Source: an uncultured Verrucomicrobiae bacterium (GTDB taxonomy: Bacteria; Verrucomicrobiota; Verrucomicrobiia; Limisphaerales; AAA164-E04). From it: 64,000 nucleotides of DNA. The position numbers were made by a program, and so were the translations under genes. The notes beneath the pieces were generated by a model, which was given only the letters and a program-made list of their open reading frames with translations, did not search any database and was not told the DNA's origin. Below are positions 47,993-54,379 of this stretch, piece after piece. The stretch's first letter is position 1, and each line of letters starts with the position of its first letter. The DNA lies in NCBI GenBank assembly GCA_943788245.1, contig CALSPN010000006.1:62001-126000 (forward strand), given 5' to 3'.

Positions 47993-48277
47993 TCAAGCGT
48001 GTGTGACCATGACACGAAAAACGTCATCACGATCATTCAATTCTGCCTGAAGAGAGGCCAGTTCTGAGTGTTCAAATTCAAAAGGAACCTTGGCATAGAA
48101 GCCTGAGGTGTGTTTTTTGTCGGCGACACGCGCAAAGGGACGATTGTCAATTTTTTCAATTTCGCCAACTTTTCCGCCAGCGCCATTGATGACTTCAGTC
48201 ACTTGAGAGAGCACGTCATCCGCGCCTTCGACTTTTCCTGCTGTATTGAGGATAAATAATCCCTGATATTGTTTCAC
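47993..48277 (-). CDS. rpsF: 30S ribosomal protein S6 (bS6)
   Basis: A bS6 protein, 94 residues when started at the GTG at 48277. This is the canonical length and places QYQGLFILNTAG at the N-terminus, as in other bS6 proteins. An upstream ATG (48337) in the same frame would add 20 residues and overlap pth. DNRPFARVADKKHTSGFYAKV and the closing DDVFRVMVTHA are typical. S6 binds S18 on the platform of the small subunit. The gene lies 40 bp after pth and 31 bp before ssb. Which start is used cannot be settled by sequence: neither has a strong ribosome site. Confidence 0.85.
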   Translation of the reverse strand: MKQYQGLFILNTAGKVEGADDVLSQVTEVINGAGGKVGEIEKIDNRPFARVADKKHTSGFYAKVPFEFEHSELASLQAELNDRDDVFRVMVTHA

Positions 48278-48317
48278 AACCGCTAAGTAATTTGAATCGT
48301 TGTTAATTTTGTAGTAT

Positions 48318-48914
48318 TCAGACCGAATCATGACCATTGATTCGACCGTTGTAAAGACTCATTGCCTTTTCAAGTGACGACCTGCTCCACTCTTGCACTT
48401 GCTCCAGAGCACGATCAAGCACTTGATCCATTAAATTCATTTCAGATGATGGAAAATCGGAGAGAACATGACGCACAGTTTCCTCGCGCCCTCTTTGATC
48501 TCTTCCAATCCCGACTTTCAATCTCGGAAACGCTTTTGTTCCCAAGCAAGATTCAACTGATTTGATACCGTTGTGTCCACCTGAACTACCTTCAGGTTTC
48601 AAACGCAGGGCTCCCAGTGGGAGGTCCAAATCGTCATAGATGACGAGAACATCACTGGAATCAACTTTGTAATAACGTGCTATTCTCGAAACTGATTCGC
48701 CGCTGGCATTCATGAAAGTCAATGGCTTGACCATCAACCATTGATGACCACCCATAGCCACTTTGCCTGTCTCGGCTCGAAATTTACCCTCAACCGCAAG
48801 GGAACACCGCCAAGCGAGAGCCAATCTGTCAAGGAACATATACCCGACATTGTGCCTGTTTTTTTCGTATCCCTTGCCTGGATTCCCCAGACCGACGAGC
48901 ATCCGGTAACTCAT
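48318..48914 (-). CDS. pth: Peptidyl-tRNA hydrolase
   Basis: A 198-residue Pth that frees tRNA from stalled peptides. Motifs: MLVGLGNPGKGYEKNRHNVGY with the catalytic His in RHNVGY (about 21), MVKPLTFMNASGESV (about 62-76), VIYDDLDLPLGALRL and SSGGHNGIKSVESCLGT (about 108-124), FPRLKVGIGR. Full length. It sits between rplY and rpsF on the minus strand, an arrangement shared by several bacterial phyla and common in Verrucomicrobiota. Confidence 0.97.
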   Translation of the reverse strand: MSYRMLVGLGNPGKGYEKNRHNVGYMFLDRLALAWRCSLAVEGKFRAETGKVAMGGHQWLMVKPLTFMNASGESVSRIARYYKVDSSDVLVIYDDLDLPLGALRLKPEGSSGGHNGIKSVESCLGTKAFPRLKVGIGRDQRGREETVRHVLSDFPSSEMNLMDQVLDRALEQVQEWSRSSLEKAMSLYNGRINGHDSV

Positions 48915-48943
48915 AAAACAAACGGAGCAAGGGATCCAAATTG

Positions 48944-48969
48944 GTCGGGCCGCTCAAATGCGGCCTGAC
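48944..48969 (-). other. GC-rich hairpin between rplY and pth
   Basis: A ten-base stem (GTCAGGCCGC pairing with GCGGCCCGAC, one G-T wobble) with a six-base loop lies in the 70-bp gap between rplY and pth. On the minus strand a T-run precedes it instead of following it, so it is not a standard terminator. It might slow polymerase or separate expression of pth from rplY. Function is uncertain. Confidence 0.4.
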
Positions 48970-48984
48970 AAAAAGCAACTGGAT

Positions 48985-49605
48985 TTACTTTTGAGCATCT
49001 TCTTCTGCCTCGGCAGCCGATTCTTTCGATGCTTCAGAGCGGGCAGTTCGACCAATAGATACAGAGAAGGCTGGAATCCCTGTTTCTCCAATAACCTCAA
49101 TATTTTCAGGCAATGGTAGGTCTCCCAGATGCAAAGTCTGTCCGGAGCGAAGCTCGGTAACATCAACGAGAATCACTTCTGGTAAATCTTTGGGCAATGC
49201 TTTGATTTTTACACTGAAGAGTACGTGTTCCAGATTTCCACCCTCATTTTTCACACCGTGAGCCTCACCGCGAGGCTCAATGGGTATGGATAAGATAACA
49301 GGCTGGTCCTCGACCACTGCTCGAAAATCTACATGCAAAGGGAGACCTGACAAGGGATGACGCTGCACCTCTTGCACCAGTGCCAGGTGTCCACCGTCTC
49401 CTTCAACGGCCAGCTTGACCAAAAGATTTTCCGATGCAGAATGTTTGACCATTCTTTCAAAATCCTTGGCACAAACCGTAAGGGGCTTGGGATCCTTCTG
49501 ACATCCGTAAAGAACTCCTGGCAAAAGACCGGATGCTCGAATTTTTTTGACTCGAGTCCGTCTTAGCTCACTGCGTGATTGGGCGTTTAAAGCTACCGCT
49601 TCCAT
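48985..49605 (-). CDS. rplY: 50S ribosomal protein L25/general stress protein Ctc
   Basis: A 206-residue long-form bL25 (Ctc/TL5). The N-terminal 5S rRNA-binding domain has LNAQSRSELRRTRVKKIRASG and LLPGVLYG (about 5-35), and the C-terminal TL5 beta domain has ILSIPIEPRGEAHGVKNEGG and LRSGQTLHLGDLPLPENIEV. An acidic tail (SAAEAEEDAQK) ends the protein. It stabilises 5S rRNA in the large subunit. It follows prs by 49 bp on the minus strand. Confidence 0.95.
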   Translation of the reverse strand: MEAVALNAQSRSELRRTRVKKIRASGLLPGVLYGCQKDPKPLTVCAKDFERMVKHSASENLLVKLAVEGDGGHLALVQEVQRHPLSGLPLHVDFRAVVEDQPVILSIPIEPRGEAHGVKNEGGNLEHVLFSVKIKALPKDLPEVILVDVTELRSGQTLHLGDLPLPENIEVIGETGIPAFSVSIGRTARSEASKESAAEAEEDAQK

Positions 49606-49654
49606 TTAATTAATAGATTAAATTTGATTGCACTGTTGAAAATGCTGTCTCCAC

Positions 49655-50599
49655 CTAGCTCGTTCGAGCGCCATTAAATTCAAAGAGCGAATTGACCGAC
49701 GAATTGTTGTGAATTCGCTTGATCGCTTCGCCCAATAGTTCAGCCACTGATAATGTGGTGATATTGACGCCTTCGACGGCAGAGCGGTGGACTGTATCAG
49801 TTGTGATCAACTCGTCAATATCTGATTTCTGCAATCTTTCAATTCCAAGATCGTTCAGAAGAGTGTGCGAAACACAGGCAAAAATGGACTTGGCGCCCTG
49901 GGACTTCAACAAACGAGCGGCCTCGGTCAACGTTCCCGCAGTCTCTGTTAAGTCATCCACAAGGAGAACAGACTTGCCGTCAACCTCACCAATAAGTGTC
50001 ATACTCTCGACTTCGGTGGCGCTTTTTCTTCGCTTGGCAACAATTGCCAGACCGCAGCCGAGCACCTCCGAATAAGCATGAGCCATCTTGATGCCGCCTG
50101 CGTCAGGACTCACCACCACTAAATCCTTTATGTTCTTCTTGCGAAGATATTCATACATCACGGGCGCCGCATACAGGTGATCCACGGGAATATCAAAGAA
50201 ACCTTGGATTTGTTGTGCATGCAGATCCATGGTCAAAGCTCGATGTGCTCCGGCACCAACGATGAGATTGGCTACCAGTTTGGCCGTGATGGGAACACGG
50301 GGCTGATCCTTGCGGTCCTGCCGCGCATACCCATAAAAAGGAAGTACCGCCGTGATCCTGGACGCACTGGCTCGTCTCAGCGCATCAATCATGATGAACA
50401 TCTCCATGAGATGATGATTTGTAGGCGGTGAGGTAGATTGAAGCACAAAAACATCCTGGCCCCTTACGTTCTCTTCAATTTTAACAAAGGTCTCGCCATC
50501 TGGAAATGCACTGACTTTGCAGCGTCCGAGTGGAATCCCCATGTAATCGGTAATCTTGTTCGCCAAAGGGAGATTGGACGTACCGCTAAAAACTTTCAC
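49655..50599 (-). CDS. prs: Ribose-phosphate pyrophosphokinase
   Basis: A PRPP synthetase that makes PRPP from ribose 5-phosphate and ATP for nucleotide, His and Trp synthesis. From the GTG at 50599 the protein is about 314 residues and starts KVFSGTSNLPLANKI, the usual N-terminus; a TTG at 50638 in frame would add 13. Signature sites: GYARQDRKDQPRVPITAKL (catalytic loop), VVSPDAGGIKMA (about 160) and the PRPP site LLVDDLTETAGTL (about 212, where most enzymes have D-x-I-D-T-G-G). The T for I-D-T change is mild. It leads the minus-strand translation set and has a plausible promoter upstream. Confidence 0.93.
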   Translation of the reverse strand: MKVFSGTSNLPLANKITDYMGIPLGRCKVSAFPDGETFVKIEENVRGQDVFVLQSTSPPTNHHLMEMFIMIDALRRASASRITAVLPFYGYARQDRKDQPRVPITAKLVANLIVGAGAHRALTMDLHAQQIQGFFDIPVDHLYAAPVMYEYLRKKNIKDLVVVSPDAGGIKMAHAYSEVLGCGLAIVAKRRKSATEVESMTLIGEVDGKSVLLVDDLTETAGTLTEAARLLKSQGAKSIFACVSHTLLNDLGIERLQKSDIDELITTDTVHRSAVEGVNITTLSVAELLGEAIKRIHNNSSVNSLFEFNGARTS

Positions 50600-50670
50600 A
50601 ATATATTTAGTATAAGGATGTTCTTTACTCCCAATCAAACCGGAAAAAACGCCAGACTGGATGGGCGGAG

Positions 50671-50700
50671 ATTATTGTCAATTTGTGATCGATCAATCAA
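50671..50700 (-). promoter_or_regulatory. Candidate promoter of prs
   Basis: TTGATT (50695-50700) and AATAAT (50671-50676) on the minus strand are separated by 18 bp, close to the sigma-70 consensus. It lies about 70-100 bp before the prs GTG. An ideal TTGACA (50676-50681) also falls here without a good -10. Confidence 0.4.
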
Positions 50701-50724
50701 GTTAGATTTTACCAAACAACCGAT

Positions 50725-51627
50725 TCACTCCTTGAGGCGATTACTCTGCTGCCGAAAATAAAAGTTGAGAGAATCATGTTTGGCGAAGTAAAGACTGAAA
50801 ACCAAGACGCTCATGATAGCCAGGCCAAGGCTGGCAACGGTGTGATTAAAGGTATTGAAGAGAGCATGAAGCACGGATGGAATACCCAGCCCTACCAAGA
50901 CGAAATAATATTTCTTTTGACCATGTAAAAAAACAAATCCCAGAAAAAACCCGGCTATGCCAGTCCACACGGCATGAAGCACAGGTAGTGTTGTCAGGCG
51001 CAATAAATTCAAGAACAAATACTCCTCCATACCATCCGCTAAATCAAAATTAACAGTCATCTGGTAATCCATCCCCTCGTAAATCCCAAAACCGAGACCA
51101 CAAATCATCCCGTAATAGGCAAAGGTGCTTGGAAACTTTATATCATGTCGTCTGGAGAGCACGTATAACATGAACACTTTCACTAACTCTTCGGGAAGCG
51201 CTACCCAAAGCCAGAAGCCCATAAATCGCTCCAGATGACTGGGCGATTGAATAAAATCCAGCGGCAAATTTACGAAGGGCAATTTAAAAAACAGGGAAAG
51301 GATGCTCACCGATACCAGCGCAGTACCAACAAAACAAAATAGAGAAGTGCTGACCCGAATCGCAGGAGCGGGAAACAGATTGTAGAAAAGAATGGACCAC
51401 AGAACCGAAAAGTATAAACCGGTTAAAAGATAGGCAATCTGCGCCTGTATCAGCATCGAAAAAAGCGTCAAAATGACCATCGGCACCACACCGATTGTCG
51501 TAATGACCAGAAGATTGCGATTATCGGACTCGCTCAGCTTCCGTAATTCATCAAAAGGCCAGAGAAGGGAGATGAGAGACCTTGGCTTGACCTTTTCCGT
51601 TTCTTCTTTGGAGGCCTGTTCCATCAA
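50725..51627 (-). CDS. PrsW-family intramembrane metalloprotease
   Basis: A 300-residue membrane protein with about eight hydrophobic helices. Conserved PrsW-type elements are PEELVK (about 145), GLGFGIYEG (about 177-185, the Glu of the F-x-x-x-E motif), LHAVWTGIAGFFLG (about 214) and VLHALFN (about 256). In Bacillus, PrsW cleaves the anti-sigma factor RsiW at the membrane. Here it is the last of four same-strand genes for envelope proteins with small gaps; no anti-sigma factor is adjacent. Its target is unknown. The prs gene follows on the same strand. Confidence 0.85.
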   Translation of the reverse strand: MMEQASKEETEKVKPRSLISLLWPFDELRKLSESDNRNLLVITTIGVVPMVILTLFSMLIQAQIAYLLTGLYFSVLWSILFYNLFPAPAIRVSTSLFCFVGTALVSVSILSLFFKLPFVNLPLDFIQSPSHLERFMGFWLWVALPEELVKVFMLYVLSRRHDIKFPSTFAYYGMICGLGFGIYEGMDYQMTVNFDLADGMEEYLFLNLLRLTTLPVLHAVWTGIAGFFLGFVFLHGQKKYYFVLVGLGIPSVLHALFNTFNHTVASLGLAIMSVLVFSLYFAKHDSLNFYFRQQSNRLKE

Positions 51628-51637
51628 ATTTTAAAAT

Positions 51638-51964
51638 TCAATGCTTATCCCGCGGACTAAGCTTGGCCATCCAGTCGAAAAATTGCCCGAGGAAACCCCA
51701 ATGATTGGGTGATACGGCTCTGTCGTTTGAATGCTTTGATTTTGCCCGAAGCCATCTGGAAAGCAAAAATGCTCCAAACGGTGCCAGCCAGTGCCCCCAT
51801 CGACGAACGCTTTCTTTTGGAGAGTGATCACTGTTGGGACCGAATCCGATCTCTCTACTGACGTCCCGCCATCTCTCAGTCAATTCAAGCCGGTGAGTGT
51901 CACATTCCAATGCAAGCATTCGCTTGCGCAGCTCATTCACATTTATTTTTGATCCGAAAAACAT
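51638..51964 (-). CDS. Small protein of unknown function, in DUF883-holin-like set
   Basis: A 108-residue protein, overlapping the end of the upstream holin-like gene by 22 nt (or starting at residue 16, 51919). It is rich in Arg, Trp and His, with one weakly hydrophobic stretch (HWLAPFGAFLLSRWLR, about residues 58-73). The position, third after YqjD- and YqjE-like genes, is that of YqjK in E. coli, but I cannot confirm homology. Function unknown. Confidence 0.6.
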   Translation of the reverse strand: MFFGSKINVNELRKRMLALECDTHRLELTERWRDVSREIGFGPNSDHSPKESVRRWGHWLAPFGAFLLSRWLRAKSKHSNDRAVSPNHWGFLGQFFDWMAKLSPRDKH

Positions 51965-52341
51965 GCCTGATCTTTTTTTAATTGAGCGATGGATTCCTCA
52001 AACAACGGAGACTCCTTTGATACGATAGATCGAATTCTCCATACTGAGAGACAAGTAATGATGCCGTAAATCGTTGCTAGAACGAGGGCCCCCTTTCCTC
52101 GCCAGTCGTCTGGCAGCAGAAAAACAACGGCTGCAGATGCGACTCCAAGGAAGATCAGCCCGAAAATGATCAGGCAAACCAACCAGAACAGCAACTCGAC
52201 AAGACGAGCCTTTTGCTCTTCCAATTCAAAAAGAAAAAGCTCCAACCGCGATCTTAAGACGCCAAAAAAAGCATGTATCCATTTGGAACCTGTGTCTCCC
52301 AGAACGGATGATTGAGATTGTTTTTCCGGTTCAGCAGCCAT
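51943..52341 (-). CDS. Phage holin III/YqjE-like membrane protein
   Basis: A 132-residue protein with an amphipathic N-terminal half (LRSRLELFLFELEEQKARLVE) followed by two membrane helices (LLFWLVCLIIFGLIFLGVAS and GALVLATIYGIITCLSVWRI). This is the arrangement of PF07332 (putative Actinobacterial holin III/YqjE). It starts 4 bp after the DUF883 gene, and the next gene overlaps it by 22 nt, so the three are co-translated. YqjD/YqjE proteins bind membranes and ribosomes in stationary phase in E. coli; here the role is inferred from homology of the pair. Confidence 0.8.
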   Translation of the reverse strand: MAAEPEKQSQSSVLGDTGSKWIHAFFGVLRSRLELFLFELEEQKARLVELLFWLVCLIIFGLIFLGVASAAVVFLLPDDWRGKGALVLATIYGIITCLSVWRIRSIVSKESPLFEESIAQLKKDQACFSDQK

Positions 52342-52345
52342 GTTC

Positions 52346-52648
52346 TCAGCGGCGATTGATAAGAAGCCCTATAAATAAGCCTGCCGCCACGGCAATGCCT
52401 AGAGTTTCGTAAGGATGCCTGCGGATGACTTGATCCGTTGCTCGTGCATGTGCAAGTGCTTTCCCTTCAATTGCATCGTAACTGGTTTTGGCCTTTTCAA
52501 GAGCATCTTTGACCTTCGCTCGAGCGTTACTGGCTTTTTCACCTGTTTCCGATGCCGTCGCGCTGATGAGTGCTTCGACGTCTTCGATGATTGACTGCAG
52601 CTCAGCCGACAACTGCTCCCGTGGGGCTCTGTGGGTTACTTCTTGCAT
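52346..52648 (-). CDS. DUF883 (ElaB/YqjD/YgaM) family protein
   Basis: A 100-residue protein with a long helical, charged N-terminal part (LSAELQSIIEDVEALISATA, AKVKDALEKAKTSYDAIEGK) and a single C-terminal helix (TLGIAVAAGLFIGLLINRR) after IRRHPYE. This is the hallmark of DUF883: a stationary-phase, membrane-anchored, ribosome-binding protein family. It is the first gene of a four-gene minus-strand unit (DUF883, holin-like, small protein, PrsW). It is divergent from nusA across 355 bp. Confidence 0.88.
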   Translation of the reverse strand: MQEVTHRAPREQLSAELQSIIEDVEALISATASETGEKASNARAKVKDALEKAKTSYDAIEGKALAHARATDQVIRRHPYETLGIAVAAGLFIGLLINRR

Positions 52649-52880
52649 GGCTTTCTATCAATTCAGGGATTCAGATATCAAGAGAACCGCCTCTCGTTTA
52701 AATCGGGGCTATTATCGGGCTTGTCTTATTCGCTGTCAACGCAAGTCATGGAACCCTTTTTGTTGCTGAAAGTGACCTCGCTGCTGTTTTATGCCTCAGG
52801 GACGAGAAGTTTCAGGATCCTGATGGCTGAAATTGCCGATTGTTCGACTTCATTGTTCACTGTTTGTAGATAAATCTAAC

Positions 52881-52909
52881 TTGACGGTGTACTCCCATCC
52901 ATTTAGTTT
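52881..52909 (+). promoter_or_regulatory. Candidate nusA promoter
   Basis: TTGACG at 52881-52886, 17 bp, then TAGTTT at 52904-52909. The -35 is close to consensus and the -10 is weak. It would start transcription near 52916, giving a leader of about 90 nt that holds the hairpin at 52948. No other -35 near nusA is better. Confidence 0.4.
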
Positions 52910-52947
52910 TCGAGCAACAATTTAAAGTCGCATTGAGCGGCACGCCT

Positions 52948-52975
52948 GAGTCGGCGATATATGCCGGCTCTTTTT
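52948..52975 (+). terminator. Intrinsic terminator-like hairpin in the nusA leader
   Basis: GAGTCGGC and GCCGGCTC form an eight-base stem (one G-T pair) around GATATAT, followed at once by TTTTT. This is a standard intrinsic terminator, placed 28 bases before the nusA ATG and not after any plus-strand gene, so it probably works as an attenuator. A second segment, GAGCGGC (52935-52941), could compete for the 3' arm. Confidence 0.65.
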
Positions 52976-53003
52976 ATTCTCTAAAAAGGGAAAGGAATCG
53001 CGC

Positions 53004-54296
53004 ATGAATGCGGATTTATTAGCAATATTGGAATACTGGGAGCGAGAGAAAGGTATCAGCAAAGATACCTTGCTTGAGGCTGTCGAAGAAGCGTTGATTT
53101 CAGCCGCTAAGAAAGCAGTGGGCCCCGCAAGGAATCTGAGAGTTCAAATAGACCGCAAGAACGGGGATATCAGGGCTTATGCGACTTTGGTCGTCATGGA
53201 AAAACCTGAATCAAAGCACGACCATATCTCGCTTGCAGAAGCCAAGCGATTCCACCCTGAGGCACAGCTCGGTGCCGAGGTTGAAATGGAAGTTACGCCC
53301 GAGAATTTTGGTCGTATAGCATCTCAGAACGCCAAACAAGCCTTGCTCCAGCATTTACGCAAGGCAGAGAAACAACTGATTTATAGTGAATTCAAAGATC
53401 GGACGGGGGATATCGTCAGTGGAACAGTGCGGAGGTTCGAGCGATCGGATGTTTATCTGGATCTCGGGAAATTCGAAGCACTACTGCCAAACCGCGAACG
53501 CGTTCCAACCGAAGAATATCAGGTTGGAGAGCGTGTTCGCTGTTACGTGAAAGCAGTAGACACTGGGTCACACGGACCTGAGATCATCCTGAGTAGGGCA
53601 GACCCCGATTTTGTAGTGAAACTCTTCAAACTTGAGGTGTCAGAGATAAACGATGGCACCATAGAGGTGAAAGCAATCGCAAGAGAGCCTGGCTACAGAA
53701 CCAAGCTGGCAGTCTATTCCCGTGACGAAAAAGTGGACCCAGTGGGCGCTTGCGTCGGATTGAGAGGCCAACGAGTCAAAAATATTGTTCGAGAGCTGAA
53801 CAATGAAAAAGTGGACATCATTCCCTGGGATCCTGAGATTGAGAATTTCGTAGCTAACGCCCTGAATCCGGCAAAGTTAGAATCGATCAACATCGATGAG
53901 GACCGTCGAAGGCTCAATGTGGTTGTCGATGAGGAACAGCTGTCTCTGGCCATCGGAAAACGTGGACAGAATGCAAGACTCACCTCCAAATTGTGCGGTT
54001 GGCATGTAGATATTCAAGCGAGGGAAGTCAAAACCCTGGGCTTTGAGGAAAAAGTCGCCGAAGCCATCCATTCATTTGCTGCGATTGATGGAATCTCAGA
54101 AGAACAGGCAACCGCCCTTGTCAACAGCGGGTTCCATACATTGGAGGATCTCCTTCAGGTAGAATTGGACGACCTCAGTGAAATACCTGAGATAGCCCAA
54201 GATGCCGCAACCATACTGGAGTCGGTTAGAACCGAAACGCAAAGTCGGGTATCCGCTGCGGAGAATGAGGAATCATCCTCTGAAGGTGATTCTTAG
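53004..54296 (+). CDS. nusA: Transcription termination/antitermination factor NusA
   Basis: A 430-residue NusA. The N-terminal RNA-polymerase-binding domain begins DLLAILEYWEREKGISKDTL; an S1 domain (TGDIVSGTVRRFERSDVYLDLG, in halves DIVSGTVRRF and DVYLDLGKFEA, about 135-155) is followed by two KH domains (VGACVGLRGQRVKNIVREL about 250, LAIGKRGQNARLTSKLCGW about 315-333). The C-terminal helix-hairpin-helix segment (GISEEQATALVNSGFHTLEDL) binds the alpha subunit. NusA slows polymerase, promotes intrinsic termination and enters antitermination complexes. A ribosome site GGAAAGGAA precedes the ATG. Unlike the usual order, no rimP lies upstream. It heads nusA-infB-rbfA-DHH-truB-ribF. Confidence 0.97.
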   Translation: MNADLLAILEYWEREKGISKDTLLEAVEEALISAAKKAVGPARNLRVQIDRKNGDIRAYATLVVMEKPESKHDHISLAEAKRFHPEAQLGAEVEMEVTPENFGRIASQNAKQALLQHLRKAEKQLIYSEFKDRTGDIVSGTVRRFERSDVYLDLGKFEALLPNRERVPTEEYQVGERVRCYVKAVDTGSHGPEIILSRADPDFVVKLFKLEVSEINDGTIEVKAIAREPGYRTKLAVYSRDEKVDPVGACVGLRGQRVKNIVRELNNEKVDIIPWDPEIENFVANALNPAKLESINIDEDRRRLNVVVDEEQLSLAIGKRGQNARLTSKLCGWHVDIQAREVKTLGFEEKVAEAIHSFAAIDGISEEQATALVNSGFHTLEDLLQVELDDLSEIPEIAQDAATILESVRTETQSRVSAAENEESSSEGDS

Positions 54297-54340
54297 AGGT
54301 CATTTGTAAAATAATCCGAAAATAAGAAAAAGTTTGTCAT

Positions 54341-54365
54341 AAGCCTCTTCTTCGAGGAGAGGCTT
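54341..54365 (+). promoter_or_regulatory. Hairpin covering the infB ribosome-binding region
   Basis: AAGCCTCT (54341-54348) pairs perfectly with AGAGGCTT (54358-54365), and the inner bases TC...GA around a TTCG-like loop extend it. The 3' arm includes GGAGAGG (54356-54362), the only Shine-Dalgarno-like sequence before infB, 18 nt from the ATG at 54380. The stem could hide the site or end the nusA message. No T-run follows. Confidence 0.5.
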
Positions 54366-54379
54366 TGATCATAAAATTT

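Larger units (their letters stand above)
52649..53003 (+). other. Long leader and promoter region before nusA
   Basis: A 355-bp gap between the divergent DUF883 and nusA genes. It has no coding ORF of note. Its plus-strand half contains a promoter-like pair (52881-52909) and a terminator-like hairpin (52948-52975), followed by GGAAAGGAA before the nusA ATG. The minus-strand promoter for DUF883 should lie between about 52660 and 52760. Confidence 0.5.
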
